DNA of 64,000 nt, taken from contig NZ_AP028461.1 in assembly GCF_033097365.1 (NCBI RefSeq), positions 8,680,001-8,744,000 on the forward strand, in the 5' to 3' direction. Made by a program: the position numbers and the translations under genes. Numbering within the stretch: the first letter of the stretch is position 1; the number at the start of each line of letters is the position of its first letter. Shown here one piece after another: positions 1 to 8,287 of this stretch. The notes beneath the pieces are model-generated. The model saw only the letters and a list, made by a program, of their open reading frames with translations, made no database searches and had not been told where the DNA came from. This DNA is from Actinoplanes sichuanensis (lineage in GTDB: Bacteria; Actinomycetota; Actinomycetes; Mycobacteriales; Micromonosporaceae).

Positions 1-773
1 TCGGCCGCGGCGGCCCGCAGCGCCTCGCTGACCCGGTCGAGGTTGGCCCACGCGCGGGCGAGGATCTCGGCGGCGGGCAGCTCGGTGTCGAGGGTGTGCC
101 AGAGCCGCGCCTCCCACAGGCGGCGGCCGAGCCGCGGATCACGGCCCGGATCGTCGCCCTCCAGCCGGGCCCGCAGCCAGCCGTCGAACTCGGTGAACGC
201 CGCCTGTGCCGCGGCGGCGACCGGCTCCACGTCGGCTCGCCGGCCGGGCGCCTGTGCCAGCAGGCGAGGCACCTCGTCGCGGATCAGCCGGGCGGTGCCG
301 GCGAACTGGCCGATCGCGGTCTCGGTGTGGACGCGGGGCACATCGCTCAGCACGGCGCGGGCGGTGGCCAGTGCGTCCGGAATCGCGCCGAGCCGACCGG
401 CCAGGCTGGTGAGGCGCTCGTCGAGGGGCGCGAACGGACGGGCGATCAGCCCGTGCAGTAGCGGACCCGGGTTGTGCTCCAGCGGGTTCCACTCGTGCTC
501 GCGGATCTCGGTCAACTCGAACAGCGCACGCTCCACCCGGGCGGCCAGGATCGCGTGGTCGATCTGATCCTCCGGGTCGAGACCATCGGGGTCGACGCCG
601 CTGAGCGCGTCACCGGCGTCGCGCAGCATCGCGACACGACCGGACACACCGGCGGCGGAGTGGTCGGGCAGGCGGTCGTCGAAGCGGTGGTCACCCGAGT
701 AGGAGGCGGTGGCGGGGTCGCTCTCCAGGAGGGCGTCGACGATGCGCTCGGCAAGCGGTACGAACTCCGGCAT
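1..773 (-). CDS. DUF885-family protein, N-terminal part (runs off the window)
   Basis: The reading frame enters at about position 773 and is still open at base 1, so only about 257 N-terminal residues are present. The translation starts MPEFVPLAERIVDALLESDP and includes the stretch RAWANLDRVSEALR, which fits DUF885 proteins, a family thought to be zinc-dependent peptidases. The HExxH-type motif expected further on lies outside the window, so activity cannot be judged. I chose the ATG at 771-773 because an AGG lies about 9 nt upstream. An in-frame ATG at 803 lacks a ribosome site. The family assignment comes from memory of conserved patterns, not from a search. Confidence 0.7.
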   Translation of the reverse strand, partial: MPEFVPLAERIVDALLESDPATASYSGDHRFDDRLPDHSAAGVSGRVAMLRDAGDALSGVDPDGLDPEDQIDHAILAARVERALFELTEIREHEWNPLEHNPGPLLHGLIARPFAPLDERLTSLAGRLGAIPDALATARAVLSDVPRVHTETAIGQFAGTARLIRDEVPRLLAQAPGRRADVEPVAAAAQAAFTEFDGWLRARLEGDDPGRDPRLGRRLWEARLWHTLDTELPAAEILARAWANLDRVSEALRAAAA

Positions 774-888
774 GCCGTGAAACCTACTCGTGAGGACTGA
801 CATTTTCGCGGCGCCGGGCGGCCCCGATCAACGGCTGGTCGTCCGGGCTGTCTCAGGCGTCGGAGACGGCCTTGGGAACCAGCCGGAT

Positions 889-1839
889 CTAGCGGTGACG
901 CTCGGCGGCGCGGACCGCTTCGGCGTAGGTGAGGGTGGCCGCCCGCAGCGCGGCCTCGGCGTCCAGGCCGGCGGCCCGGGCCTCGGCGACCGCTCCCAGC
1001 AGCAGGCCACCGAGGTCGTCGGCGGCGGGCAGTGGCACGGACAGTCCGCCCCGCTCGACCCGGTGCAGGATCTTCGCGGCCAGGGCCAGGGCCGGCTGAC
1101 TGAGCGCGATCCCGTCGAGGACCGAGTCACGGGCCTTCTCCTCGCGCTTGATCCGCTCCCAGTTGGCGGTGATCTCCTCGATGTCGGCGACCTGCTCACC
1201 GGCGAACACGTGCGGGTTGCGGCGGATCATCTTCTCGACCAGGCCGCCGGCGACGTCGTCGATGGTCCACCGGTCGCCCTCCTCGTGCTCTTCGGCGAGG
1301 CGGGCGTGCAGCACGACCTGGAGGAGCACGTCGCCGAGTTCCTCACGCAGGGCCTGCAGATCCCCGGAGTTGATCGCGTCGTACGCCTCGTAGCTCTCCT
1401 CGAGCAGATAGGTGGCGAGCGAGGCGTGGTCCTGCTCGCGTTTCCACGGGTCGCCGCCGGGTGAGACGAGCCGGTCCATCACGGTGACGGCGTCGAGGAG
1501 CCGGGCGCCGGGCGGGTCCCAGGAGCCGTACATCAGCTCGATCTCGGCCAGACCGGGCTCACGGGCCAGACGTAGGCCGAGCTGCCGGGCGAAGGCCTGG
1601 TCGCCGTCGGGCCCGGCGAGCCAGACGGCGGCCGGCTGCCCGGCGACCGCGTCCAGCAGCCCCTGTGCGTCGGTGTCGAGGACGGTGACCGGCACACCCG
1701 TGACCCGCAGGGCGTCGGCCTGGGCGCTGTCCGCGGCGGCGTAGACCGGGTACGCCCGGACGGCATCCCACGCCTCGGCGGTCAGCAGGCCGGCCGGCAG
1801 CCGGGGCGAGGTGACCAGCAGAACGATCCGGGTACTCAA
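889..1839 (-). CDS. mazG: MazG nucleoside triphosphate pyrophosphohydrolase
   Basis: MazG hydrolyses NTPs and dNTPs to monophosphates and PPi, and is a cytosolic house-cleaning enzyme. The protein is about 316 aa. The first 125 residues are a poorly conserved actinobacterial N-terminal region. The MazG core follows, with a WKREQDHASL segment (residues 132-141), the metal-binding helix EESYEAYDAI (from 147) and ELGDVLLQVVLHARL (from 167), then IRRNPHVF and NWERIKREEK. The start is a TTG at 1837-1839 that overlaps the TGA of the upstream lipoprotein gene. This TTGA overlap implies translational coupling. An upstream ATG at 1866 would lie inside that gene and is less likely. It sits downstream of mfd and the lipoprotein gene, a common actinobacterial neighbourhood. 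Confidence 0.9.
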   Translation of the reverse strand: MSTRIVLLVTSPRLPAGLLTAEAWDAVRAYPVYAAADSAQADALRVTGVPVTVLDTDAQGLLDAVAGQPAAVWLAGPDGDQAFARQLGLRLAREPGLAEIELMYGSWDPPGARLLDAVTVMDRLVSPGGDPWKREQDHASLATYLLEESYEAYDAINSGDLQALREELGDVLLQVVLHARLAEEHEEGDRWTIDDVAGGLVEKMIRRNPHVFAGEQVADIEEITANWERIKREEKARDSVLDGIALSQPALALAAKILHRVERGGLSVPLPAADDLGGLLLGAVAEARAAGLDAEAALRAATLTYAEAVRAAERHR

Positions 1840-2651
1840 GACTTGTCGTCCACCGGGACCGCCCACTGGTCGTCGAAGTCGGCGGTGAGCAGGTCGAGCG
1901 GGCCGGCCTCGGCCTCGATCCCGAGCACGGTCAGGTCGAACGCGTACCGCGGGTTGAGTTTGACGTGCAGCTCGTCGGCGGTCGCCTCGACCTCTTCGCG
2001 GAGTTTCGCCGCGGCGGCGACGGCCTGCAGGTTCTGCTCGCCCTGGGCGGCTTTCCAGGCGGCGTAGTCCTGACCGGGCTGAACCCCGCCGTTGGCGGCG
2101 AGCTGGTCGTAGACGAAGCGCATGTCCTCGTCGGCCGGTGCGGCGCCGGTGGAGACCAGCGACTGGGTGAGCAGACCGCGCAGGTAGTAGTTGTCGATGT
2201 AGAGCTTCGCGAAGGTGGAGTCGGCGGGCAGCTTGCGCTGGGCGGCGAACTCCGCGTACGGCACATCGGCGGGTAGTTGGACCGAGTGCTTGGTGGCGAG
2301 CCGGCCGTAGATCTCCTGCCCGACCAGCGCTTGGAGGACGTCGGTCCGGGTGAACGGCACCTGGGCCCGCTCCGCGGTGACGGTCGGCGCCGGGGTGATC
2401 TCCTCGCCGGCCGCCTTGCGCGTGGCCTCGGTCTCCCGCTGTGCCCGCTCGGCCGCCGACGCCTCGGCTTTCGCCTGCGCGGTCAGTGCGTCATAGGCCT
2501 CGGTCCAGACCTCGTCGACCTCCTTCTCGGAGATGTCACCGGCGCTTCCCATATAGGCGGCCACGGATGGCTCCGAGCGGCAGCCGGACACGCCGGCCAG
2601 GGCGAGAGACGCGACGACAACAGCGGAGGCGAGTCGGCGGGCATGCAGCAT
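1836..2651 (-). CDS. SurA N-terminal domain-like lipoprotein
   Basis: This is a predicted 271-aa lipoprotein. The N-terminus MLHARRLASAVVVASLALAG is a signal peptide ending in a lipobox (GVSGC), so the mature protein should be tethered outside the membrane. The rest is charged and helical, with a linker rich in A, E and R and a C-terminal region resembling SurA-N/trigger-factor-like chaperones found next to mfd and mazG in actinobacteria. A folding helper role is inferred from that resemblance, and no PPIase core is evident. The ATG at 2649-2651 was chosen for its GAGAGA about 10 nt upstream and its proper signal peptide. The gene lies 29 nt after mfd and overlaps mazG by 4 nt, so the three are probably one transcript. 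Confidence 0.75.
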   Translation of the reverse strand: MLHARRLASAVVVASLALAGVSGCRSEPSVAAYMGSAGDISEKEVDEVWTEAYDALTAQAKAEASAAERAQRETEATRKAAGEEITPAPTVTAERAQVPFTRTDVLQALVGQEIYGRLATKHSVQLPADVPYAEFAAQRKLPADSTFAKLYIDNYYLRGLLTQSLVSTGAAPADEDMRFVYDQLAANGGVQPGQDYAAWKAAQGEQNLQAVAAAAKLREEVEATADELHVKLNPRYAFDLTVLGIEAEAGPLDLLTADFDDQWAVPVDDKS

Positions 2652-2680
2652 GGTCAACACTCTCTCACGCGCACTGTGAT

Positions 2681-5600
2681 TTACGTCGCCCGGCCCGCGC
2701 CGGTCTTCACCGGCTCGCCGAGGACGTCCTTGAGCAGCTGCCCGCACCACTGGAGCAGGTCCTGGTCGCGCAGGAGTTCGCCCCCGATCCGGCGGGTGCT
2801 GGGTCGGGGCACGCTGACCTGGTCGGTGCCGGTCTTGTAGACCGAGTCCGGGTGGTAGCGCTTGAGTCGCAGCTGCTTGGAGTCGGGCAGCGCCAGCGGC
2901 GAGAACCTGATGTGTTTACCCTGCATGGAGACGTCGGTGAGGCCGTAGGTGCGGGCCAGTTGCCGGAACCGGGCGACCGCGATCAGGTTGACGACCGGGG
3001 CCGGCGGTTCGCCGTACCGGTCCTTCATCTCGCCGACGACCTCGTCGAGGCGGGCGTCGTCGCGGGCTTCGGCGAGCTTGCGGTACATCTCCAGTCGGAG
3101 GCGCTCGACCGAGATGTACTCGGTGGGCAGGTGCGCGTCGATCGGCAGGTCGATCTTGACCTCCGGCTCCTCCTCCTGGCGCTCACCCTTGAACTGGGCG
3201 ACCGCCTCGCCGACCATTCGCACGTAGAGGTCGAAGCCGACACCCTCGATGTGGCCGGACTGCTCGCCGCCGAGCAGGTTGCCGGCGCCGCGGATCTCCA
3301 GGTCCTTCATCGCCACGTACATGCCCGCGCCGAGCTCGGTGTGCTGGGCGATGGTGGCCAGCCGCTCGTGGGCGTGCTCGGTGAGCGGCTTCTCCCGGGG
3401 GTAGAGGAAGTAGGCGTACGCCCGCTCGCGTCCCCGGCCGACCCGGCCGCGGATCTGGTGCAACTGGGCCAGGCCGAGCAGGTCGGCGCGTTCCAGGATG
3501 AGGGTGTTGGCGTTCGGGATGTCGATGCCCGACTCGACGATCGTGGTGCAGACCAGGACGTCGAACTCCTTCTCCCAGAAGCCGACCATCACCTTCTCGA
3601 GCTGTTCCTCGCTCATCTGGCCGTGCGCCACCGCGACCCGGGCCTCGGGCACCAGCTCACGGAGTTTGCGGGCGGCCCGGTCGATCGACTCGACCCGGTT
3701 GTGCAGATAGAAGACCTGCCCGTCGCGGAGCAGCTCGCGGTGGATGGCCGCGGCGACCTGCTTCTCGTCGTAGGCGCCGACGTAGGTGAGGACCGGGTGC
3801 CGCTCCTCCGGCGGGGTGGCGATGGTCGACATCTCCCGGATGCCGGTGATCGCCATCTCCAGGGTCCGCGGGATCGGGGTGGCCGACATGGTCAGCACGT
3901 CGACCGATGCGCGCAGGGCCTTGAGCTGCTCCTTGTGCTCGACGCCGAAGCGCTGCTCCTCGTCGACGATGATCAGGCCGAGGTTCTTGAAACGGGTCGA
4001 CTTGGCGAGCAGCCGGTGGGTGCCGATGATGATGTCGACGGTGCCGTTGGCGGCGCCCTCCAGGGTGAGGGTGGTCTCCTTCGGCGTCTGGAACCGGGAC
4101 AGCTGCTTGATCTGCACCGGGAACTGGCTCATCCGCTCGGTGAACGTGTTGAAGTGCTGCTGGGCGAGCAGTGTGGTGGGCACGAGCACGGCCACCTGCT
4201 TGCCGTCCTGCACGGCTTTGAACGCCGCCCGTACCGCGATCTCGGTCTTGCCGTAACCGACGTCGCCGCAGATCAGCCGGTCCATCGGGACCTGCAGCTC
4301 CATGTCGTGTTTGACCTCGATGATGGCGGCCATCTGGTCCGGCGTCTCGGTGTACGGGAACGCGTCCTCCAGCTCACGCTGCCACGGCGTGTCCGGCCCG
4401 AAGGCGTGTCCCGAGGAGGCCTGACGGGCCGCGTACAGCTGGATCAGCTGGGCGGCGATCTCCTTGACCGCCTTCTTGGCGCGGGCCTTGCTCTTCTGCC
4501 AGTCGGCGCCGCCCATCTTGTGCAGGGTGGGCGACTCGCCGCCGACGTAGCGGGACAGCTGGTCGAGCTGGTCGGTGGGCACGAAGAGCCGGTCCCCGGG
4601 CTGGCCGCGCTTGGACGCGGCGTACTCGATGACCAGGTACTCCCGCTCGGCACCGTTGACGACGCGCTGCACCAGCTCGATGTAGCGGCCGATGCCGTGC
4701 TGCTCGTGCACCACGAAGTCACCGGTCTTGAGCTCGAGTGGGTCGATCGTGTTGCGCCGCCGGGCCGGAAGCTTGCGCATGTCCTTGGTGGACGCGCCGC
4801 GCCCGCCGGAGATGTCGTTGCCGGTGATCACCGCGAGCCGGGACGCCTCGTCGACGAACCCGTGGTTCAGGCCGCCGCAGGTGACGAGCAGTCTCCCGTC
4901 CTCGATGGTGGCCGGGATCGAATCGACCACGGTGACGCCCAGACCGGCGTCGCGGAGCAGCTCGGCGGCGCGCTGCGCGGTCCCCTTGCCCTCGAAGACC
5001 AGTGCGATGGCCCAGCCCTGACCGGCCCATCCGGCCAGGTCACCGGCGAGGCGGCCGGTGTCGCCGTGGTAGAGCGGGACGGGCTGCGCGGCCAGCGCGA
5101 TGGCGTCACCGAGGTCCGGTGACACCTCGACACTCGGCGCGTCCTCCCAGGGGAGCGCCTCCGTGGGGGTCTCGGCCAACCCGAAGGGTGAGATCGACCA
5201 CCACGGCTGGTGCAGGACCGCGGCGTGCGCCCGGACATCGGCCAGAGTGCGGAAGGCCACGGCGCCGACGTCGATCGGCGCCTGCCCGCCGACGGCGGCC
5301 GCGGCCCAGGACGCCTCGAGGAATTCATCCGAGGTACGGGTGAGGTCGTGCGCCCGGGTCCGGATCCGCTCCGGGTCGCAGAGCAGGACGTGTGTCCCGG
5401 CCGGCATGCAGTCGACCAGCAGCTCCATGCTGTCGGTGCCGCTGAGCAGGGCCGGGGCCAGGGACTCCATGCCCTCGACCGGGATGCCCTCGGCCAGTTT
5501 GTCGAGGATCTCGGCGAGCTCCGGATGCTCGGCCGCAAGAGAGGCGGCCTTGGCCCGGACGGACGGGGTGAGCAGCAGCTCACGGCAGGGCGGCGCCCAC

Positions 5601-6295
5601 AGGCGCGGCACCTGGTCGATGGTCCGCTGGTCGGCGACCGCGAAGGTGCGGATCTCCTCGACCTCGTCGCCCCAGAACTCGACCCGGGACGGGTGCTCGT
5701 CGGTGGGTGGGAACACGTCCAGGATGCCGCCGCGGACCGCGAACTCGCCGCGTTTGGTGACCAGGTCGACCCGCGCGTACGCCATGTCGGAGAGCCGTCG
5801 CGCGACCTCCTCCAGCTCCACCTCACGGCCGGTGACGAGCTCCACCGGCTCCAGGTCGCCGAGGCCCTTGAGCTGTGGCTGCAGCAGCGACCGGACCGGT
5901 GCGACGACCACCCGCAGCGGCGCGTCGCCGGGGTGGGCGAGCCGGCGCAGCACGGCCAGACGGCGGCCGACCGTGTCGGAGCGGGGTGACAGGCGCTCGT
6001 GCGGCAGCGTCTCCCAGGAGGGGTAGACGGCGACCAGATCGGGGTCGATCAGGCAGCCGAGCGCGTCGGCCAGGTCGTCGGCCTCCCGCGAGGTGGCGGT
6101 GACGGCCAGCACCGGCCGCTGGGCGCCGCCGAGGTCGGCCGGGCCGGCGACGGTGGCCACCACGAACGGGCGCAACGAGACCGGCGCGGTCAGGTCGAGC
6201 GAGTCCGAGTCGACGAAGCCTTTGGCCGCGAGGTCGCGGGCGCGCGCGAGACCACGGTCGCGCAGGGCGGCGGGAACCAGACCGGACAGTTGCAT
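2681..6295 (-). CDS. mfd: Transcription-repair coupling factor Mfd
   Basis: Mfd removes RNA polymerase stalled at DNA lesions and recruits UvrA for strand-specific repair. At 1204 aa it is full length. The N-terminal UvrB-like region is followed by the RNA-polymerase interaction region (LKTGDFVVHEQHGIGRYIEL). The translocase module has Walker A GDVGYGKTEIA (about residue 679), the DEEQRFG box (about 777), TATPIPRT, and the later helicase motifs IVESGIDIPNANT and HQIRGRVGRGRERAYAYF. The start is an ATG preceded by a G-rich stretch. It is transcribed away from cslA and is the first gene of the likely mfd-lipoprotein-mazG unit. Confidence 0.97.
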   Translation of the reverse strand: MQLSGLVPAALRDRGLARARDLAAKGFVDSDSLDLTAPVSLRPFVVATVAGPADLGGAQRPVLAVTATSREADDLADALGCLIDPDLVAVYPSWETLPHERLSPRSDTVGRRLAVLRRLAHPGDAPLRVVVAPVRSLLQPQLKGLGDLEPVELVTGREVELEEVARRLSDMAYARVDLVTKRGEFAVRGGILDVFPPTDEHPSRVEFWGDEVEEIRTFAVADQRTIDQVPRLWAPPCRELLLTPSVRAKAASLAAEHPELAEILDKLAEGIPVEGMESLAPALLSGTDSMELLVDCMPAGTHVLLCDPERIRTRAHDLTRTSDEFLEASWAAAAVGGQAPIDVGAVAFRTLADVRAHAAVLHQPWWSISPFGLAETPTEALPWEDAPSVEVSPDLGDAIALAAQPVPLYHGDTGRLAGDLAGWAGQGWAIALVFEGKGTAQRAAELLRDAGLGVTVVDSIPATIEDGRLLVTCGGLNHGFVDEASRLAVITGNDISGGRGASTKDMRKLPARRRNTIDPLELKTGDFVVHEQHGIGRYIELVQRVVNGAEREYLVIEYAASKRGQPGDRLFVPTDQLDQLSRYVGGESPTLHKMGGADWQKSKARAKKAVKEIAAQLIQLYAARQASSGHAFGPDTPWQRELEDAFPYTETPDQMAAIIEVKHDMELQVPMDRLICGDVGYGKTEIAVRAAFKAVQDGKQVAVLVPTTLLAQQHFNTFTERMSQFPVQIKQLSRFQTPKETTLTLEGAANGTVDIIIGTHRLLAKSTRFKNLGLIIVDEEQRFGVEHKEQLKALRASVDVLTMSATPIPRTLEMAITGIREMSTIATPPEERHPVLTYVGAYDEKQVAAAIHRELLRDGQVFYLHNRVESIDRAARKLRELVPEARVAVAHGQMSEEQLEKVMVGFWEKEFDVLVCTTIVESGIDIPNANTLILERADLLGLAQLHQIRGRVGRGRERAYAYFLYPREKPLTEHAHERLATIAQHTELGAGMYVAMKDLEIRGAGNLLGGEQSGHIEGVGFDLYVRMVGEAVAQFKGERQEEEPEVKIDLPIDAHLPTEYISVERLRLEMYRKLAEARDDARLDEVVGEMKDRYGEPPAPVVNLIAVARFRQLARTYGLTDVSMQGKHIRFSPLALPDSKQLRLKRYHPDSVYKTGTDQVSVPRPSTRRIGGELLRDQDLLQWCGQLLKDVLGEPVKTGAGRAT

Positions 6296-6412
6296 GACGA
6301 GTGACCCCCCGAGGGCACGACGAACAGCCCCGATCCAGGTGGTGGACGGGGGTGTGCCCTCAGCTTAGTCCGGCCCACCGACAGATCGCGCACCCCGCGC
6401 CTTATCGCACAG

Positions 6413-6425
6413 CATGTCCGACATG
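6413..6425. promoter_or_regulatory. Small palindrome in the mfd/cslA divergent intergenic region
   Basis: CATGTC and GACATG flank a single C in the 192-nt region between the divergent mfd and cslA genes. It lies about 63 nt upstream of the chosen cslA start, so it could be a regulator site. It is short and may be chance. No convincing -10/-35 pair was picked out here. Confidence 0.25.
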
Positions 6426-6487
6426 TGGACCAAGCTCCCGTGGAAGAGTCCCCGGACGTTGTGCACGTGAATCGGGGAGGACAAGAC

Positions 6488-8287
6488 GTGCGGCATGATC
6501 CCGGGGCCACGCAGATCATCCCTGCTTCCGTCCCGATAACGACCGGGAAGGTGCCGCCGCAACGGCCACCGACCGGCCGGACTCCGATGCCGGCCGACGA
6601 GATGAACAGCACCCATCTCCTGCCGCGGCAGTCCGCCTACAGCGCGTACAGCGTGCTGGCCGGACCGGCCGAACCGGCACCGGACGGGCCGTACCGGGTG
6701 GGGATGCGCCGGCTGGCCCGCCGCCGTCCGATCCGGACGCTGCTCATCACGCTGTTCGCCTTCGCGTTCGAGAGCACGTTCTTCGGCTGGCTGGTCACCT
6801 CGATCGAGATGCCCGACCACGACCTGCACACCACCCTCTACCTGGCGACCGGCTTCATGATCGTGGCGACCGCCGCGATCGAGCTGTTCCGGCTGGTCAA
6901 CGTGGTGACGCTGTGTCTCGCGACGCTCTGGGCACGTGACCCGCAGCCGGTCGTCCCGGACACCTCGCTGCGGGTCGCGTTCCTGACCACGATCGTGCCC
7001 GGCAAGGAGCCGGTGGAGATGGTGGAGCGGACGTTGCGGGCCGCGCAGCAGATCAGATACGACGGCCACTTCGACGTGTGGCTGCTCGACGAGGGCGACG
7101 ATCCGGTGGTCAAGCTGATGTGCCGGCGACTCGGCGTGCACCACTTCACCAGGCACGGGAACCTCGACTTCAACACCGCGAAGGGCCGTTACAAGACGCG
7201 GACCAAACACGGCAACTACAACGCCTGGCTGACCACGCACGGGAACGCGTACGACGTGTTCGTCTCGGTCGACCCGGACCACGTGCCGGCGCCGAACTTC
7301 TGCGAACGGCTGATCGGCTACTTCCGGGACCCGGACGTGGCGTTCGTGGTCGGGCCGCAGATCTACGGCAACTACGACAACCGGGTGACCCGCTGGGCCG
7401 AGTCGCAGCAGTACCTCTTCCACGCCCTGTTGCAGCGGGCCGGGAACCGGCGGGGCATCGCCATGCTGGTCGGCACCAACAACGCGGTCCGGATCTCGGC
7501 ACTGGAGCAGATCGGCGGTCTCCAGGACTCGATCACCGAGGACATGGCGACGAGCGTGGAGATTCACGCCACCCGTAACCCGGCCACCGGACGGCGCTGG
7601 ACCTCGGTCTACACGCCCGACGTGCTCGCCGTCGGTGAGGGCCCGTCGTCGTGGACCGACTACTTCACCCAGCAGCACCGCTGGTCGCGAGGCACCGACG
7701 AGGTGGTGGTCAGGCGGTTCGCCGCGCTGCTGCTGCGACTCGGCCCGGCTCGCGCGCTGCAGTACGGCCTGCTCATGTCGTACTACCCGCTGACCGCGGT
7801 GGCATGGCTGCTCGGCGCCCTGAACGCGGCCGGCTTCCTGTTGCTGGGCGCGAAGGGCGTACAGGTGCCGGGTGAGGTCTGGTTGATGCTCTATGTGGAC
7901 GCCGCGCTATTCCAGGTCGGTCTCTACCTGTTCAACCGGCGACACAACGTCAGCCCACACGAGAAGTCCGGGTCGTCGGGGCTGGCCGGGATGCTCGCCT
8001 CGACCCTGTGCACGCCGGTCTACGTGTCGTCGTTCCTGTCCGCGGTGCTGCGCCGGAAGTCGGGTTTCGTGGTCACCCCGAAGGGCGACTCGACCAGCCC
8101 GGACCGGCTGGCCACCTTCGCACCGGGCCTGCGGTGGGCCGCCCTCTACGCGGCGCTGCTGATCTTCTCGCCGTTCGTCGACCACGTCGACCCGGCGATG
8201 TACGCCTGGCCCGCCCTCAATCTCGCGATCTGTCTCACCCCGGCCGCCCTGTGGCTGTTCCGTTCCAGGAAGGAAACCGCTGTATGA
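6488..8287 (+). CDS. cslA: Cellulose synthase-like family 2 glycosyltransferase CslA
   Basis: This is a membrane GT2 synthase expected to polymerise a beta-glucan and extrude it. The protein is about 599 aa. Transmembrane segments lie near residues 85-150, the cytosolic GT2 domain follows, and several membrane helices form the C-terminus. Catalytic signatures are LLDEGDD, VDPDH, ITEDMATS and QQHRWSRG (the QxxRW motif), so it looks active. The GTG at 6488 was chosen because GGGGAGGA lies 6-8 nt upstream. An earlier in-frame GTG at 6425 has no such site. The stop overlaps the glxA ATG by 4 nt. In Streptomyces cslA acts with glxA and cslZ at hyphal tips, and the same order here supports the same role. 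Confidence 0.93.
   Translation: MRHDPGATQIIPASVPITTGKVPPQRPPTGRTPMPADEMNSTHLLPRQSAYSAYSVLAGPAEPAPDGPYRVGMRRLARRRPIRTLLITLFAFAFESTFFGWLVTSIEMPDHDLHTTLYLATGFMIVATAAIELFRLVNVVTLCLATLWARDPQPVVPDTSLRVAFLTTIVPGKEPVEMVERTLRAAQQIRYDGHFDVWLLDEGDDPVVKLMCRRLGVHHFTRHGNLDFNTAKGRYKTRTKHGNYNAWLTTHGNAYDVFVSVDPDHVPAPNFCERLIGYFRDPDVAFVVGPQIYGNYDNRVTRWAESQQYLFHALLQRAGNRRGIAMLVGTNNAVRISALEQIGGLQDSITEDMATSVEIHATRNPATGRRWTSVYTPDVLAVGEGPSSWTDYFTQQHRWSRGTDEVVVRRFAALLLRLGPARALQYGLLMSYYPLTAVAWLLGALNAAGFLLLGAKGVQVPGEVWLMLYVDAALFQVGLYLFNRRHNVSPHEKSGSSGLAGMLASTLCTPVYVSSFLSAVLRRKSGFVVTPKGDSTSPDRLATFAPGLRWAALYAALLIFSPFVDHVDPAMYAWPALNLAICLTPAALWLFRSRKETAV

Noticed and set aside
2441..5122. Very long open frame on the plus strand opposite mfd
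   Set aside because: It lies antisense to the clearly conserved mfd gene and is open only because GC-rich genes lack stops in some other frames. The translation has no family features.
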